The translations under genes and the position numbers were made by a program. From Costus lasius (lineage: Eukaryota; Streptophyta; Magnoliopsida; Zingiberales; Costaceae), in assembly GCA_027563935.2 (NCBI GenBank), contig CM050448.1:121756493-121820492 (forward strand): DNA of 64,000 nt, given 5' to 3'. The notes under the pieces are model-generated. The model was not told the DNA's origin. It made no database searches and was given only the letters and a program-made list of their open reading frames with translations. Shown here one piece after another: positions 35,738 through 47,013 of this stretch. Within the stretch, counting starts at the first letter, position 1. Every line of letters begins with the position of its first letter.

Positions 35738-36256
35738 TAGGGGTGAGCATTCGGTACCGGTACCGAAGTATCGTACCGAAAATACCGAAAATTTCGGTAT
35801 TCAGTATTTTGGGATCGGTATGTCAGTATTTCGATACTTCGGTACCGGTACCGAATTTAAGTTCGGGATTTCGGTACCGGTACCGGTACCTAAAAAAAAT
35901 TCAGGATTTTTTTCTAGTCCCGAAGTACCCAATTTTAAATTTTAATTAATTATTTAAATGTATATTTATAATTTCGTATAATCGTATTCGTGGCTTCACT
36001 CATCTCAAAAATTTGGGATTTCGGGAATTTCCCAAAATCTACATTGGGATTTCAGAAAGTTTAAATTTTAATAATTATTTAAATATATAATTTCTATTAT
36101 CTAAATATAATTCAAAACTTCGGGATTTTGGGACCGGTACCGAACTCCCGAATTAGAATTTGGTACCGGTACCGGTACCAAAAATTCTAGTTCGGAAGTT
36201 CGGTACCAGAAGTTCTGTACCGGTACAGGTACCGAACTCCCGATTGCTCTCCCCTA
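35738..36256. mobile_element. Non-autonomous hAT-like element inside PPC copy 2
   Basis: Second-unit counterpart of 29506-30011 at the same position in the gene, flanked by TCAGCCGC and TCAGCCTC. Confidence 0.85.
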
Positions 36257-36875
36257 TCAGCCTCTACCAACTGACCTTTCACCGTCCTACCATACACATG
36301 CCCTTCATGCTCCGATGCAACGATAGATATCCAGCCGTGCATTGTGCCAATGGCCTCCATTTCCTTCGGGAAAAAGGTTGAGGCAAGACACAAAATATGC
36401 GACCGACCTTGCTGGCTCGTGCTACCAAAGCCCTTGTCGATGGAGACTTTCAAAATAGAGCCGGAGCCAAAGATTACACTAACAATAAAATTGTGCCGGT
36501 GAGCGTAGCTCTGCAGGAACTGTTCTATATTCTGCCCCTGGAAATATGCTGAACAAACATAGGCAAATTCTGTGAACCGTGTCAATGGGGATGTCGACGT
36601 CTGGTAGGGGACCGTACATTGATGGTTGCCACGCGTTGGCTGTGGTCGCCGGCAGTTCCAACATGCTGCCGCCGCCACCGCCTTTCTTGACTGGAGATTT
36701 TTCGATTAATGCGTAGACGAGTATTACTGTGTCAACTGCCAGTAGTGGTCCGTCCACTACTCCGCCGATAATTTTGCCATCTGGCCTCTCGACAACGAGG
36801 GATAGCCAGTCGATGCGGGTGGCTGGGGCCCGTGCTACCGTTGGAATTACAATCGCCCAGGAAGACAAAAGAATA

Positions 36876-37447
36876 TGTTTGTGCAATTAATCCTAACACA
36901 TGCAATTCTAAATATATGAACAAATAAATAAAACAATAAAAGAACGAGCTAACCGAAGGCGATGAGAATTTCGTCTATCCTAAGACAAAGATTCCGACCC
37001 TCGCATGGGTTTTGTCCGGATCTCTTGTCCCAAGATACAACCGGTGTTGCTTTCTCTGCCGGTGCATCGATGAGAAGCTTGTCACAGCCGCTTTCAACGT
37101 CGTATGAGCGGAAAGAGAGAGAGTGAATGAGTCGAATGCAGTGAGCGATGAATAGGAGACGCTGCGTTGCCTCTCTTTATATAGAGGAGGCGCCACGTCT
37201 AAAAATAATAAATCCAGTCTATTAATAAATAATGCCTCGCTCGCCCACCTCTAAATAGGGAGGCTAACGACTAATTAAAACCAAATAAATTGGCTTTAAT
37301 AATATTTATTAATAGCATTTTCAAAATTATTATTTGGGCTAAAAATAAAGAAGTCTAAAATAAATACCCTAAGAAAATAGTATACGAGTAATTATACGCC
37401 CACACATAATTAGGGACTTTTGGGTTTTCTTTATAAAAACACCAACA
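36876..37447 (-). mobile_element. Solo LTR inside PPC copy 2
   Basis: Counterpart of 30646-31217 with the same GAATA flanks. It starts TGTTTGTG instead of TGTTGGTG. Confidence 0.85.
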
Positions 37448-37989
37448 GAATATACCTGCCTTTATGCGCTGTTTTTGGACGACGGCTGCCCCAGGTCGGT
37501 TGAGGTAGATAGAAACGTCTTGAATGGCGCCGGAGCCAAAGACGATTCCAAAACTGTGGTTGCGGCAACTAGCAAGGAGAATATCGGTAATATTCTCCCT
37601 GGCGGAGATCCTGAAGAAGAAGGTGGCTACCGCCACGTTGATAGGTATGTCCTGGTGGATCAACTACATGACGGATCTCTTGGAGGCGGCAACATCTTTC
37701 TTTTTCCTAGGCATTTTGTCGCCTGCTTTAAATTTGGCGAACGAGTCTCGATTATTTATAATGCAAAGGGGCCGTTTGGCCACGAGGCAGGATGTGAAGC
37801 TCAGGGGCTTGGCACAGGCCCCGGACACAAGCTCGCGCGCGTGGGATGGAAGTGAGCCCAAGATGGAAGTAGCGGATCGGGTGCAACGGGTGGGGGAAGA
37901 ACAGATCCGAAGGAGGAGCCAGATCCGCTCGACATTCAGGCAACGCACGCGCGGAGCACGAGTTCTATCCTGTCTCAAATCAAATTAGG

Positions 37990-38709
37990 ATGGCGATTCG
38001 ATCCGGCACCTGCAAATTTTTCCCATGCTGCTACGATCCATACAGAGGCGGGTGGGTACCCGCTGCAAAAATTACAGCAGGGTACTCATATCAAAAATAT
38101 ATTATTGTTTAACGTTATACCATAATAAAATATTATTATACGAAATATTGTGCCAAGATTCGTGCGTGCTCTATAGATCGGGGCACTCCGCTGCAAAAAT
38201 TTACAAAAGGGTGCCCCGCTGCAAAAACGTGACCGGCTCGAAGGGGAAGCTTCGACGAGGAATGGAGCTTCGTGAGAGAGGAAGAGGGAAAATGGTTTTA
38301 TGTTGCTTATGGATTTAACGATAATTATACATTGGCAAATCTGATAGGATTGAAGACAGAAGAACCCCCTCTGGAGAAACTCAGATTAATTTTGAAGACT
38401 GAAGAAGAATGCAGGTTGAATATGTAATTTTGGATTTCAGGTTTAAGGGGGAATGTTGAAAGGATAAACCTGAAATCAATTTGGTTAATTAAGGGCTTTG
38501 AAATGCTAAACGGGGAATGCCTCGTTTCTGGTTAATACATTGTATTTAGTTCTAGATAATTACTAGGTAGAAGTTTAAGAGATGTTTTTCATCTCTATAT
38601 AAGGATTGTAATCCAATTTGTTTAATAGAACAAGAACAAGAAACAATTGTCTTATGCTTCAATTCAAAACTCTTGTTTCTTCGACGGCTCCCAATTCCCA
38701 TTTCCTTCA
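37990..38709 (+). mobile_element. 3' fragment of an LTR retrotransposon (duplicate)
   Basis: Counterpart of 31760-32479; its LTR-like block is 38454-38709. Confidence 0.5.
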
Positions 38710-38734
38710 GGCGCCGCCGCTGCCATATTATAAT

Positions 38735-39236
38735 TTGGGGTGAGCAAACGGGGGTTTGAGACTGGTACCGGTACTAAACTCCCGGTCCCGAACTCCCGAA
38801 TTTCAAATCGTAGGTACCGGTATCTGTACCGAATTCTAATTCGGGAGCCAGTACCGAACTCCCAAAAATTATTTTGAAAAATTCTCAAAATCTTGAAATT
38901 TTTAATTTTTAATTTTTTTAAAAGTATTTAAGTGTCTAAATTAATAAATAATATAAAAATAAATAATTAATTAGTTAATATACCTTATAATTTGTAAATA
39001 TACCTCATAAATATGTCTCATAAATTAGTAAATAATATATAAATAAATATATTAATTAATTATTAATATATATTTCAGTACTTTGGGACTATAAATAAAT
39101 TATGAGTTTTTTTTCAGGTACCTAAAAATCGGTACTGGTACCGAAGTACCGAAATAGCGAAATACCTGTACCGAAATAATGAATACCGAAAATTTTAGTA
39201 CGGTACTTCGATACTGATACCGAATGCTCACCCCTA
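38735..39236. mobile_element. Non-autonomous hAT-like element (duplicate)
   Basis: Counterpart of 32505-32985. The left end reads TTGGGGTGAGCA, one change from the family consensus. Confidence 0.78.
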
Positions 39237-39399
39237 CTTGTAATGGCGTCCACAAAATACGTACAAGAATTTTTTACCCACAAAACATATACGATGAGAC
39301 AACAAGATATACGATGCATGCGGATTCCTCCGCCGAATATCAATTTTTTTAAAAGAAAACAAGAAAATACATGTTCTTGAAACAAGAAGTTCAGAAAAC

Positions 39400-41080
39400 T
39401 TACGCCGGTGGTTGCCGCGCGTTGGCTGTGATCGCCGACCACTCCAACTTGCAACTGCCGCCCAGATCAACCGGAAGACGGTAATGATCTACTTCATCGT
39501 GCACTACAGTGACGAGAGACACTTTGTCGTCCGCTACCAACTAACCTTTCACCGTTCCGCCGTACACATGCCTGTCTTGCTCCAATGCAACGATGGATAT
39601 CCAGCCGCGCGCTGTGCCAATGGCCTCCATTTCCTTCGGGAAAAAGGTTGCGGTAAGACACATAATATGCGACCGACCTCACTGGCTTGTGCTACCAGAG
39701 CCCTCGTCGATGGCGACTTTCAAAATAGAACCGGAGCCAGAGATTACACTAACAATAAAATTGTGCCGCGCGAGCGTAGCTCTGCAGGAACTATTGTATA
39801 TTCTGCCCACTTGAAATATGCTGAACAAACATAGGCAGATTCCGTGAACCGTGAATCTCGATGGGGATGTCGACCTCTGGTAGGGGGCCGTGCACCGATG
39901 GTTGTCGCGCGTTGGCTGTGGTCGCCGGCAGCTCCAACATGCCGCTGCCTTGCCGCCTTTCTTGACTGGAGATTTTTCGATTAATGCGCAAACAAGTATT
40001 ACTGTGTCAGCTGCCAGTAGTGGTCCGTCCACCACTTCGCAGATAATTTTTCCATTTGGCCCCACGGCAACGAGGGATAGCCAGTCGATGCATGCGGCTG
40101 GGGTGGCTGGACCCGTGCTACCGTTGGAATTACAATCGCACAAAAAGACAAAAGAATATACCTGCCTTTATGCACTATTTTTGGAAGAAATGTCCTGAGC
40201 TGGGTACCCAGCTCAGGAATTTTGATCTGGGTCCCTTAATTTGGGTCAAAAAATATTTTTTTTAAAATTTTTTTTTAGAAATGTTGTATACCTTGTAAGC
40301 TATCCAATGATATTAATATTGGGATATTTTAGATCTTGTACATGTATAAAATATCCTATACAAAAATTAATTTTTTTAATACAATAAATAATATTTTGTC
40401 TTATATGTGATCTTGTATAGGGTATTTTATATGTATACAAGATCTAAAATACCCCAATATTGATGTCATTGGATAGCTTACAAGATATACAACATTTTTT
40501 AAAAAAATTTTAAAAAAATACTTTTTGGCCTAAATTAAGGGACCTAGATCAAAATGTCCTGAGCTGGGTACCCTTAGGACATTTCTTCCTGTTTGTGGAC
40601 AATGGCTGCCTGTGGTTGCGATAGATAGAAACATGCGCCGAAGCCAAAGACGACGCCGAAACTGTGGTTGCGGCAGCTAGCACGGTGATATTCTCCCTGG
40701 CGGAGATCCTGAGGAATAAGGTGGCTGCCACCACGTTGATAGGTATGTCCTGGTGGATCAACTGCGTGACGGATCTCTGGGAGGCGGCAACATTTTTCTT
40801 TTTCCTAGGCACTTTGTCGCCTACTTTAAATTTGGTGAACGAGTCTCTGTTATTTATAATGCAAAGGGGCCGTTTGGCCGCGAGGCAGGATGTGAAGCTC
40901 AGGGGCCTGGCACAATCCCCGGACACGTGCTCGCGCGCGTGGGATGGAAGCAAGCACAAGAAAGAAGTAGCGGATCGGGTGCAGCGGGTGGGGGAAGAAC
41001 GGATCCGAAAGAGGAGCCGGATCCCCCATATTCAGGCAACGCACGCGCGGAGCGCGAGTTCTATCCTGTCTGAAATCGAA
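39400..41080 (-). pseudogene. PPC-domain (AHL-type) gene, copy 3, disrupted by a hairpin element
   Basis: The right-most and probably oldest-located copy. Its first PPC segment reads VPRKKKNVAASQRSVTQLIH and has CAG where copies 1 and 2 have the TAG stop. Relative to those copies about 11 bases are missing after RISARENIT, which shifts the frame. A 400-bp hairpin element (about 40185-40588) separates the two halves. The second half (40180-39410) lacks the solo LTR and the hAT insertion. Known AHL proteins have one or two AT-hooks before a single PPC; two PPC-like segments without an AT-hook is unusual. Confidence 0.68.
40185..40588. mobile_element. Hairpin MULE-like MITE inside PPC copy 3
   Basis: The whole element is a near-perfect inverted repeat: AGAAATGTCCTGAGCTGGGT at the left pairs with ACCCTTAGGACATTTCT at the right. 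The arms also match around GATCTAAAATACCCCAATAT. Flanks ATTTTTGGA and GTTTGTGGA resemble a diverged 9-bp target duplication, as for Mutator-like elements. The other copies of the gene lack it. Confidence 0.8.
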
Positions 41081-41384
41081 TCAGGATGGCGATTCGATCC
41101 AGCACCTGCTAAGTTTTCCCATGCTGCTGCGACCCGTACAGAGGCGGGTGGCTGGTCGGGAAAAATTTACAAAAATTGTAGTAGGTACTCATATTCGTAT
41201 AATAAAGATATATTATTGTATAATGTTATACGATAATAAAATAATGTTATACAAAATATTGTGCCAAGATTTGTGCTCTAGATTGGGGTACTCCGCTGCA
41301 AAAGTTTATGGAAGGGTGGTGCCCCGCCGCAAAAACGCGACCGGCTGGTCGGGCGGCAGAAGGAGGGGAAAAATTTTTGTGAAG

Positions 41385-41656
41385 GGGTGCCCCTCCGCAA
41401 GTTTTGCAGAGGGGTCCCTCATTTTTAATTAAAAAACATTTTTTTTAATTTTGTTTTTAGAAATATAGTATACATCAAGACTTATCCAATGGTATATATA
41501 TTGGGGTATTTTAGACGTATACAAGATCTAAAATACCCCAATATATATACCATTGGATAGGTATTGATGTATACTATATTTCTAAAAAAAAAAAAATTTT
41601 AAATGTTTTTTAATAAAAAAAATGTTTTGCGGAGGGGTGCCCCTCCGCAAAAATTT
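41385..41656. mobile_element. Second hairpin MITE of the same family
   Basis: GGGGTGCCCCTCCGCAA occurs at both ends (about 41385 and 41635), the right one as part of an inverted arm. The core pairs ATACCATTGGATA with its complement and shares GATCTAAAATACCCCAATAT with the element at 40185-40588. Confidence 0.7.
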
Positions 41657-43484
41657 CTCCTAGGAGGAGGAGGAGGTGGCAGAGACGCTCGTTGGCGGCG
41701 GGAGCAGGGAAAAAAGAGACGCGAGAGGCGTAGAAAAGGAGCTCTCTCGCCCTCGCTTGTGCATGAGGAGTGCAAGAACGCGGTGAAGTCGAAGAGAACG
41801 CTCAGAGGGGTGATCCGTCAACGGCGTGTGCAACGGAGAAGGGGAAGCTCCGACGAGGAACGGAGCTTCGTGAAATTGCATAGAGGGGAGGAGGGAAAAG
41901 GGTTTTATGTAGCTCTGTGATTGGATCAATAAGAGTGAAAATATCACGTCTTTGCGTGTCGTCCTTGCCGTGAGCTCGCCGTCCTGCGGCGGCGCGAAGC
42001 TAGTGGAGGCATTTATCCGTTGCCTTAGGGTTGTTCGGCGGAACACCGGAGCGCAGACTTCCTAGGGTTTCCGGCTAATTTTCCTCCCCAAATCCTGCTT
42101 AGTAAGCAAACTATTCATTAACTTGGTGAGCCGATTTGCAACGTGGCCCAATATATTAAAATGCGTATGCCCAAGTTAACAATAGTAAGCCTACTAAGCC
42201 TTATATGTCATATAATGGTCCCTCCCATATCCAATGTGGGACTAAACTTGAGTCTGGGCCACCATCCGGCCCACTGGGTTAGGCCTGCTGGGCTCTGAGT
42301 TGAACCGGGTGAACCCGGGCCTAACACGTAGGGTAGAGAAGATCAAGTATTGGGCTTATTTTCGATACATATTGATCTAGTTTGCTGTTGGTATACAAGC
42401 CAAGTAAATACTGAATTACATACTATGTACACAGTAGTTCATTGATATAGTCGGTACCAATGTGTTAGTATGTAACGAACCTAACCTGTCTAGTCCACAC
42501 CGGTTCACCAATACAAATTGGTTTTAAAAAAAATTATTTTAGACACAACGTCAATTAAATACAAACCACAAATATAATATAGCACTAATCTTTGCTCTAA
42601 TAACTACTTACCTACTAACACATGACCTAATAATAACCATAAGCAATTAGTATCCTACTAATATAGTGCAAATAAATAATCACCACATAAATTAAAAAAC
42701 TTCATTGATTTGCATTACATCACCCTTTAAGTATTTATCTATTCCTATCATCAAGCTTCAAGAGGGTTTGAACTCAGTATTAAATGAGAGTGCTTTGAGC
42801 TTGATGATTGAATGACGATCGACATTTTACATGTTTTACATATATACTGTACAATGCATAGATTATGACAGATATTTGACATTTTCTAAGTAGATAATAG
42901 AATGTGTAGATTAATATACAAATATTATTATCCTTTTACTTAACTTTCATGCATCATCTTGCTCTTATATCCTATTTAACATTCTTTTTTCTGCTACTCT
43001 GCTTCCTTCTGCCTCATGTTCACAACACAAGAATCTAGTTAAGCAGACACTAGTATAGATGTTTTGATTTCCTTTACAGAAATTATCACACAGTCAAGGG
43101 TAGTTTACCTACTAGTTTGAGCAAACCTTTTCGGTGAGTGACATACATTATATTTAAAGATCCTTTTGCATGATCTAAAGGTCAACGATTGTAATATCAG
43201 GTATCAACATCATGCTGGCAATGCAATTTAAACATCACTGTTGGCAATCACTTAAATAAATCTACAAATCAGTGTTTGAGAGAATCGTGCAATCAACCAA
43301 AAATGCACAGCCCATAAAGAAAAATCAATAAGCATTACGCCATTGCATATAGAAATCAGTACGAAATAGCAAGCCTATAGAAACAAAAATATAAAATAAG
43401 ATGTTCTCCCATTACTTATCTACAAACTTTCAGCCATGTATTAGATCTTAAATATATTAAGGATAGACAAGGATAAATGTAAAC
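41657..43484. other. Intron remnant with repeat fragments
   Basis: 41660-41960 is GC-rich with no recognisable protein. 42090-42330 contains CCAATGTGGGACTAAAC and GGCCCACTGGGTTAGGCC, phrases common at the ends of plant LTR elements, but no partner repeat was found. 42331-43484 is AT-rich without a capping-enzyme exon. Confidence 0.4.
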
Positions 43485-45126
43485 CTGTTGAGAGAAACAG
43501 GATGTGAACCAGGAAAATGTGCATTTCCTCTTACCTACAAGCAAATGGAAAAGCATAACAGATAAAAATGCATTGCAAATAAAATTTATTACCACCAAAG
43601 GTGTGTTATTGTTCAAAATCTCTTTTTTTTGTCACAATTCACAAACATAGTTTTTAAAATCAGTTAATACCATCCAATATGGGCAGGACATACCAGCTCA
43701 AGATACATTTAATATTGATAAACTATGTGTCGATACAACTAGTCAAGGTTTAAAGTCTCGGTTTGTACGCATCGGACATGCTGACAATAGATGGTACCGG
43801 TACTATATATATTGAGACTACATGTGCTGATACTGATACCATCTCGACCGGTACAAGTGCAGATCAATTTTTAAATCCTTGTAACTAGTACCAGTATATT
43901 GTAATGTTAAGACATCCAATGGTAAACAATAACAAATTTAAGCTATGAGTTAAAAAAGATATCATAAATATCTTGAGAATCTCCAAACTTGAGGCTTTTA
44001 AAAAGAGTGAACATGAGAACAAACTGAAGCATAAGTTGTGAAATTTATAACAGATAATCTAGAGGGGGATTTTTCAGCTGACTTCAAGAGTAACTGCAGC
44101 TTTTTTATGTGTTCATTTGGTGTGTTTAGTCGCCAGTTAATGTGCATGGCATATCTAAGAGGAATCAACTATTTACAAAATACAATCGGAAGGTTTGAAG
44201 ATTTCATACTGTAGGTGTTAAATCACACAATTGATAACACAGATGCCGCATGGCATCTTGCTGATCGTAAGGTATTGCATCACCTAGAACATCATCATTG
44301 GTTAAAATATTATTCTCCGTTGGCTCCTGCAAAAAAAATTGTGTAAGGTAAGATACTTTCTAGGTTTCAGCAATCATAATCATTAAATTTACTGTATGTT
44401 AAACCAAGTCAATATATGAGGACCCTCTAGTAAATGCTAGAAAATAAATCAAAACAAGTAACAGTATTATCACAAACATCATCCATTTATGTTAGGTTTG
44501 GACGTTTGGTCGAAAGGAGAGCCTATACAGTATGACTTTTCTAAAAAAACTATGTTTAATGAGATTAAATAAATTATGAAAATTGTAAAATACTTTTAAC
44601 AAAGAAAACAGAATAATACAGGTGAAAAAAGGCTATACTTGTACAGGATCAGATTCAAGCAATAATGGACATCCAGATGAACAATATTTTTCTCACTTGG
44701 AAAACCTTAAGTAACCAGAAAAGAACTCAAGAGAACAAGGACAACCGAGAAAGAAGAAGCATTATGTGTTAATTACCAAAAGGCCCCTTTGGATAATCTT
44801 GTCCATCATATAATGCAATTCAGAAAAGATCTGAGTCATTTCATAGACAAACATTCAATATTAGAAAAAAGAAAAAGAAAAAGAAAAAGAGAGGAACTTG
44901 CAGTCAGTGAAACACATACAGGCAACTGAACTAGAGTGCGACCCTCATTGCCATCATCATCATCAACAGCTTCACCATTTAGATCAAAAACCGAAGACCT
45001 TTTCGGTCCTGGAGTGGAAGGGCAAACAATGTTCTCACGACTTTCATGGTAAAACATATAAAGTGCCTCTATGTAATCCAGCTTATATATTCCTGGTGGG
45101 CGTGCACGGGCAAAAATGTTCAATGC
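43485..45126 (-). pseudogene. mRNA-capping enzyme pseudogene, 5' exon group
   Basis: Three exons that splice in phase: 45126-44920 (ALNIFARARPPGIYKLDYIE to DLNGEAVDDDDGNEG), 44326-44210 (TNDDVLGDAIPYDQQDAM) and 43534-43485 (RGNAHFPGSHPVSLNR). They match the linker between the phosphatase and guanylyltransferase domains of plant capping enzymes and carry no stops themselves. The phosphatase exons that should precede 45126 are absent: the next 870 bases are AT-rich, then a plus-strand F-box gene begins. The exon after 43485 should carry the catalytic KxDG motif and is missing. It should lie between here and 24.5 kb, which is filled with repeats and the PPC-gene array. With the 18-24.5 kb group this is one broken gene. 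Confidence 0.85.
43640..43890. repeat. Degenerate 'GGTACCGGTACT'-type repeat
   Basis: Lies between two surviving capping-enzyme exons and shares phrases with the stretches at 19.2 and 23.5 kb (for example ACCGGTACTATATATAT and TACCATCTCGACCGGTAC). Confidence 0.4.
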
Positions 45127-45995
45127 CTGTTTAGTTTATCAACAATATAAAGCATCACGGACAGTTAAAACATGTATATGTCAAAAATACACAACACGAG
45201 CATTTGTATTAGTGGTATTAACTTATAATTCCGATATTTTAATTTTTTTTTGTATTAATCATTGTAAAATCTGTTGATTTTGTTTTGCTCTCCTGGAAAA
45301 TTCATTTGCTTCATTGCATATTTCCACTCAAAGACATATAAAAGTTTATATATGTATTTCCCATTAATTAAATATAAATATAAAAACATTTTAAAATAAT
45401 TAGTTATACAAGATAATTAATTTAGAAATATTATATATATATATAATATCTATAATTTTTAAATTTAAATATAGACTAGAACTTTCTTTTTTGGCCGCCC
45501 CCTCAACCCAGGATCTGACGGGGAGAAATCAATTCCTCATATAATTAATTTAATTTAAATATTTTAAAAAATATTTAAATGAATTGTTAAAAAAAACACA
45601 ATTAATTAAGTTAAAAATAATTAATATTTGATTTAAGTTACATTGAAGAATTCTAGTCAACAATATTGTATAATTAACTAATTATTAACTATATTAAATA
45701 TTTAGAATATTAATTATTTAATATAATAAAATTAATTTCATCCTTCTATTTAATATTTAAAAACATTTATTTAATTTTAAAATTAGCAATAACTAAAAAT
45801 AAATCTAAACACTATGTAACCCGATTTAAAGTCAGAAGTATCCTTTTACCCATTCAAATTACACATAATATTTAATTAGTTCGGAATTCAGATTCAATCA
45901 ACAATAAATACTCCCCTTCAGCCATCGTCTGGTTCGTAGCCTGCAGAACTCTTTTTCTTCCTCGGCACTCTTTCGTTCCTGTTAATCACGCTCAC
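45127..45995. other. AT-rich spacer between the capping-enzyme pseudogene and the F-box gene
   Basis: Very AT-rich with no coding signal. The phosphatase-domain exons expected upstream of 45126 on the minus strand are not here. The last 150 bases are the leader of the F-box gene. Confidence 0.6.
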
Positions 45996-46635
45996 ATGGA
46001 CATGGAACAACTTATTCCCGGGCTTCCTGATGATCTCGCCCGGGAATGTTTGATACGCATTTCCTATGACTTCTTTCCCACCGCCGCCTCTGTATCCAGA
46101 AACGGGAGAAAAGAGCTTCAGTCCTCTCTCTTCCACCGCCTTAGGAAAGACGCCGGCCTAACCAACCAGTTCATGGCTCTCGTCATGTCCATTCCAATGC
46201 AGACGAACCCAGACATGACCCCCTACCGCCTCGTCCTTTTCGACCCCGCCACCGCCACCTGGGGCAAACTTATTCCCTTCCCCGACCCCCTCCTCCGCCT
46301 GCCGCCGCTCTGCCTCAAGCTCGTTGCCGACGGCCGCAAGCTCGTGGCGATAGGCTTCCAGGTCCCGCATAAGACCTCGTCCAATTCCAAACTAGCCCAT
46401 GTTTATGATTTCGCCACTGGTGCTTGGCGCCAAGGTACCTGCAGAGGTATCGGCATGCCCGTCTTCCGCTCCTCGTGGTGGTTGGAAGGCATCGAGGAGG
46501 AGGCGGTCAAGGTAGTCGAGGCAAAATCATGCCCGAGCGAATGCGTGTCTCTGTGCATTGTTGATCCGAGGTGGAAGCTGAAAATGAAAGTTCCGGATCA
46601 CAATTGGAGTGATTCCAAAGAAGGTGAGAGTAGAC
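45996..46635 (+). pseudogene. F-box/kelch-repeat protein gene, cut by a Copia element
   Basis: Begins MDMEQLIPGLPDDLARECLI, the start typical of plant F-box/kelch proteins of the KMD/KFB type. The rest of the F-box follows (ISYDFFPTAASVSRNGRKEL) and then FHRLRKDAGL. One kelch-like stretch reads YRLVLFDPATATWGKLIPFP, a second AHVYDFATGAWRQG. Intact relatives are about 350 residues and act in SCF ubiquitin ligases, for example against phenylalanine ammonia-lyase or cytokinin response regulators. Here the frame enters an LTR at 46636 and stops 12 codons later, giving 225 residues with 213 of its own. The F-box itself is complete, so a truncated protein could still be made if transcribed. Confidence 0.82.
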
Positions 46636-47013
46636 TGTTAAGGATGTGGACTATGCACCGTGTACATACATAATATATTACATTTTGACATGTAGAAGTA
46701 CATACATTACAGTAATTAATTATGTACAATTTAATCTTTAAATTATTTATTATCATCTATTAATTAGAGTATGGAAAGGGGCTATTTTATTGTGTAGAAT
46801 CCTTAGGGGGCATAATTATCTTATCTATGATGGGCTGATAAGTAATTATGCCTATTAGGTTTTTCCTATATATAGGTGTGGTTCCTGATTGAAATGTAAG
46901 GTTCTTGTCAAGAAGATCACTCCGGTTCCATTCACAGCATCATGAAATCTGGTATGCTTTATTACAGTATTTTTTCCATTCAATTTATGTAAGACATTAG
47001 GATCGATCTAACA
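46636..47013 (+). repeat. Copia 5' LTR
   Basis: 378-bp terminal repeat. It lacks a stretch of about 60 bases that is present in the right copy at about 53186-53252. Confidence 0.92.

Larger units (their letters stand above)
35577..37980 (-). pseudogene. PPC-domain (AHL-type) gene, copy 2, disrupted
   Basis: Nearly identical to copy 1 at a distance of 6230 bases. It has the same TAG after QRSVM (about 37665), the same solo LTR (36876-37447) and a hAT element at the same point (35738-36256). The shared breaks show that copies 1 and 2 were already dead when the unit duplicated. Small differences, such as AREN for AGEN near 37600, arose later. Confidence 0.7.
27746..40184. repeat. Tandem duplication of an approximately 6.2-kb unit
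   Basis: Two head-to-tail copies: about 27746-33932 and 33933-40184. Both begin GGAGCGAAGCGGCTTCGTCT, and the junction at 33932/33933 fuses TGCGCTGTTTTT to that start. Matching landmarks are displaced by 6230-6251 bases (for example 30646/36876, 31433/37663, 32224/38454). The stretch 29.2-32.5 kb matches 35.4-38.7 kb almost base for base; the outer parts differ more. Each unit carries four hAT-type elements, one solo LTR, one LTR fragment, one PPC-domain gene copy and one half copy. The half copy of unit 2 continues past 40184 into the original gene. Confidence 0.9.
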
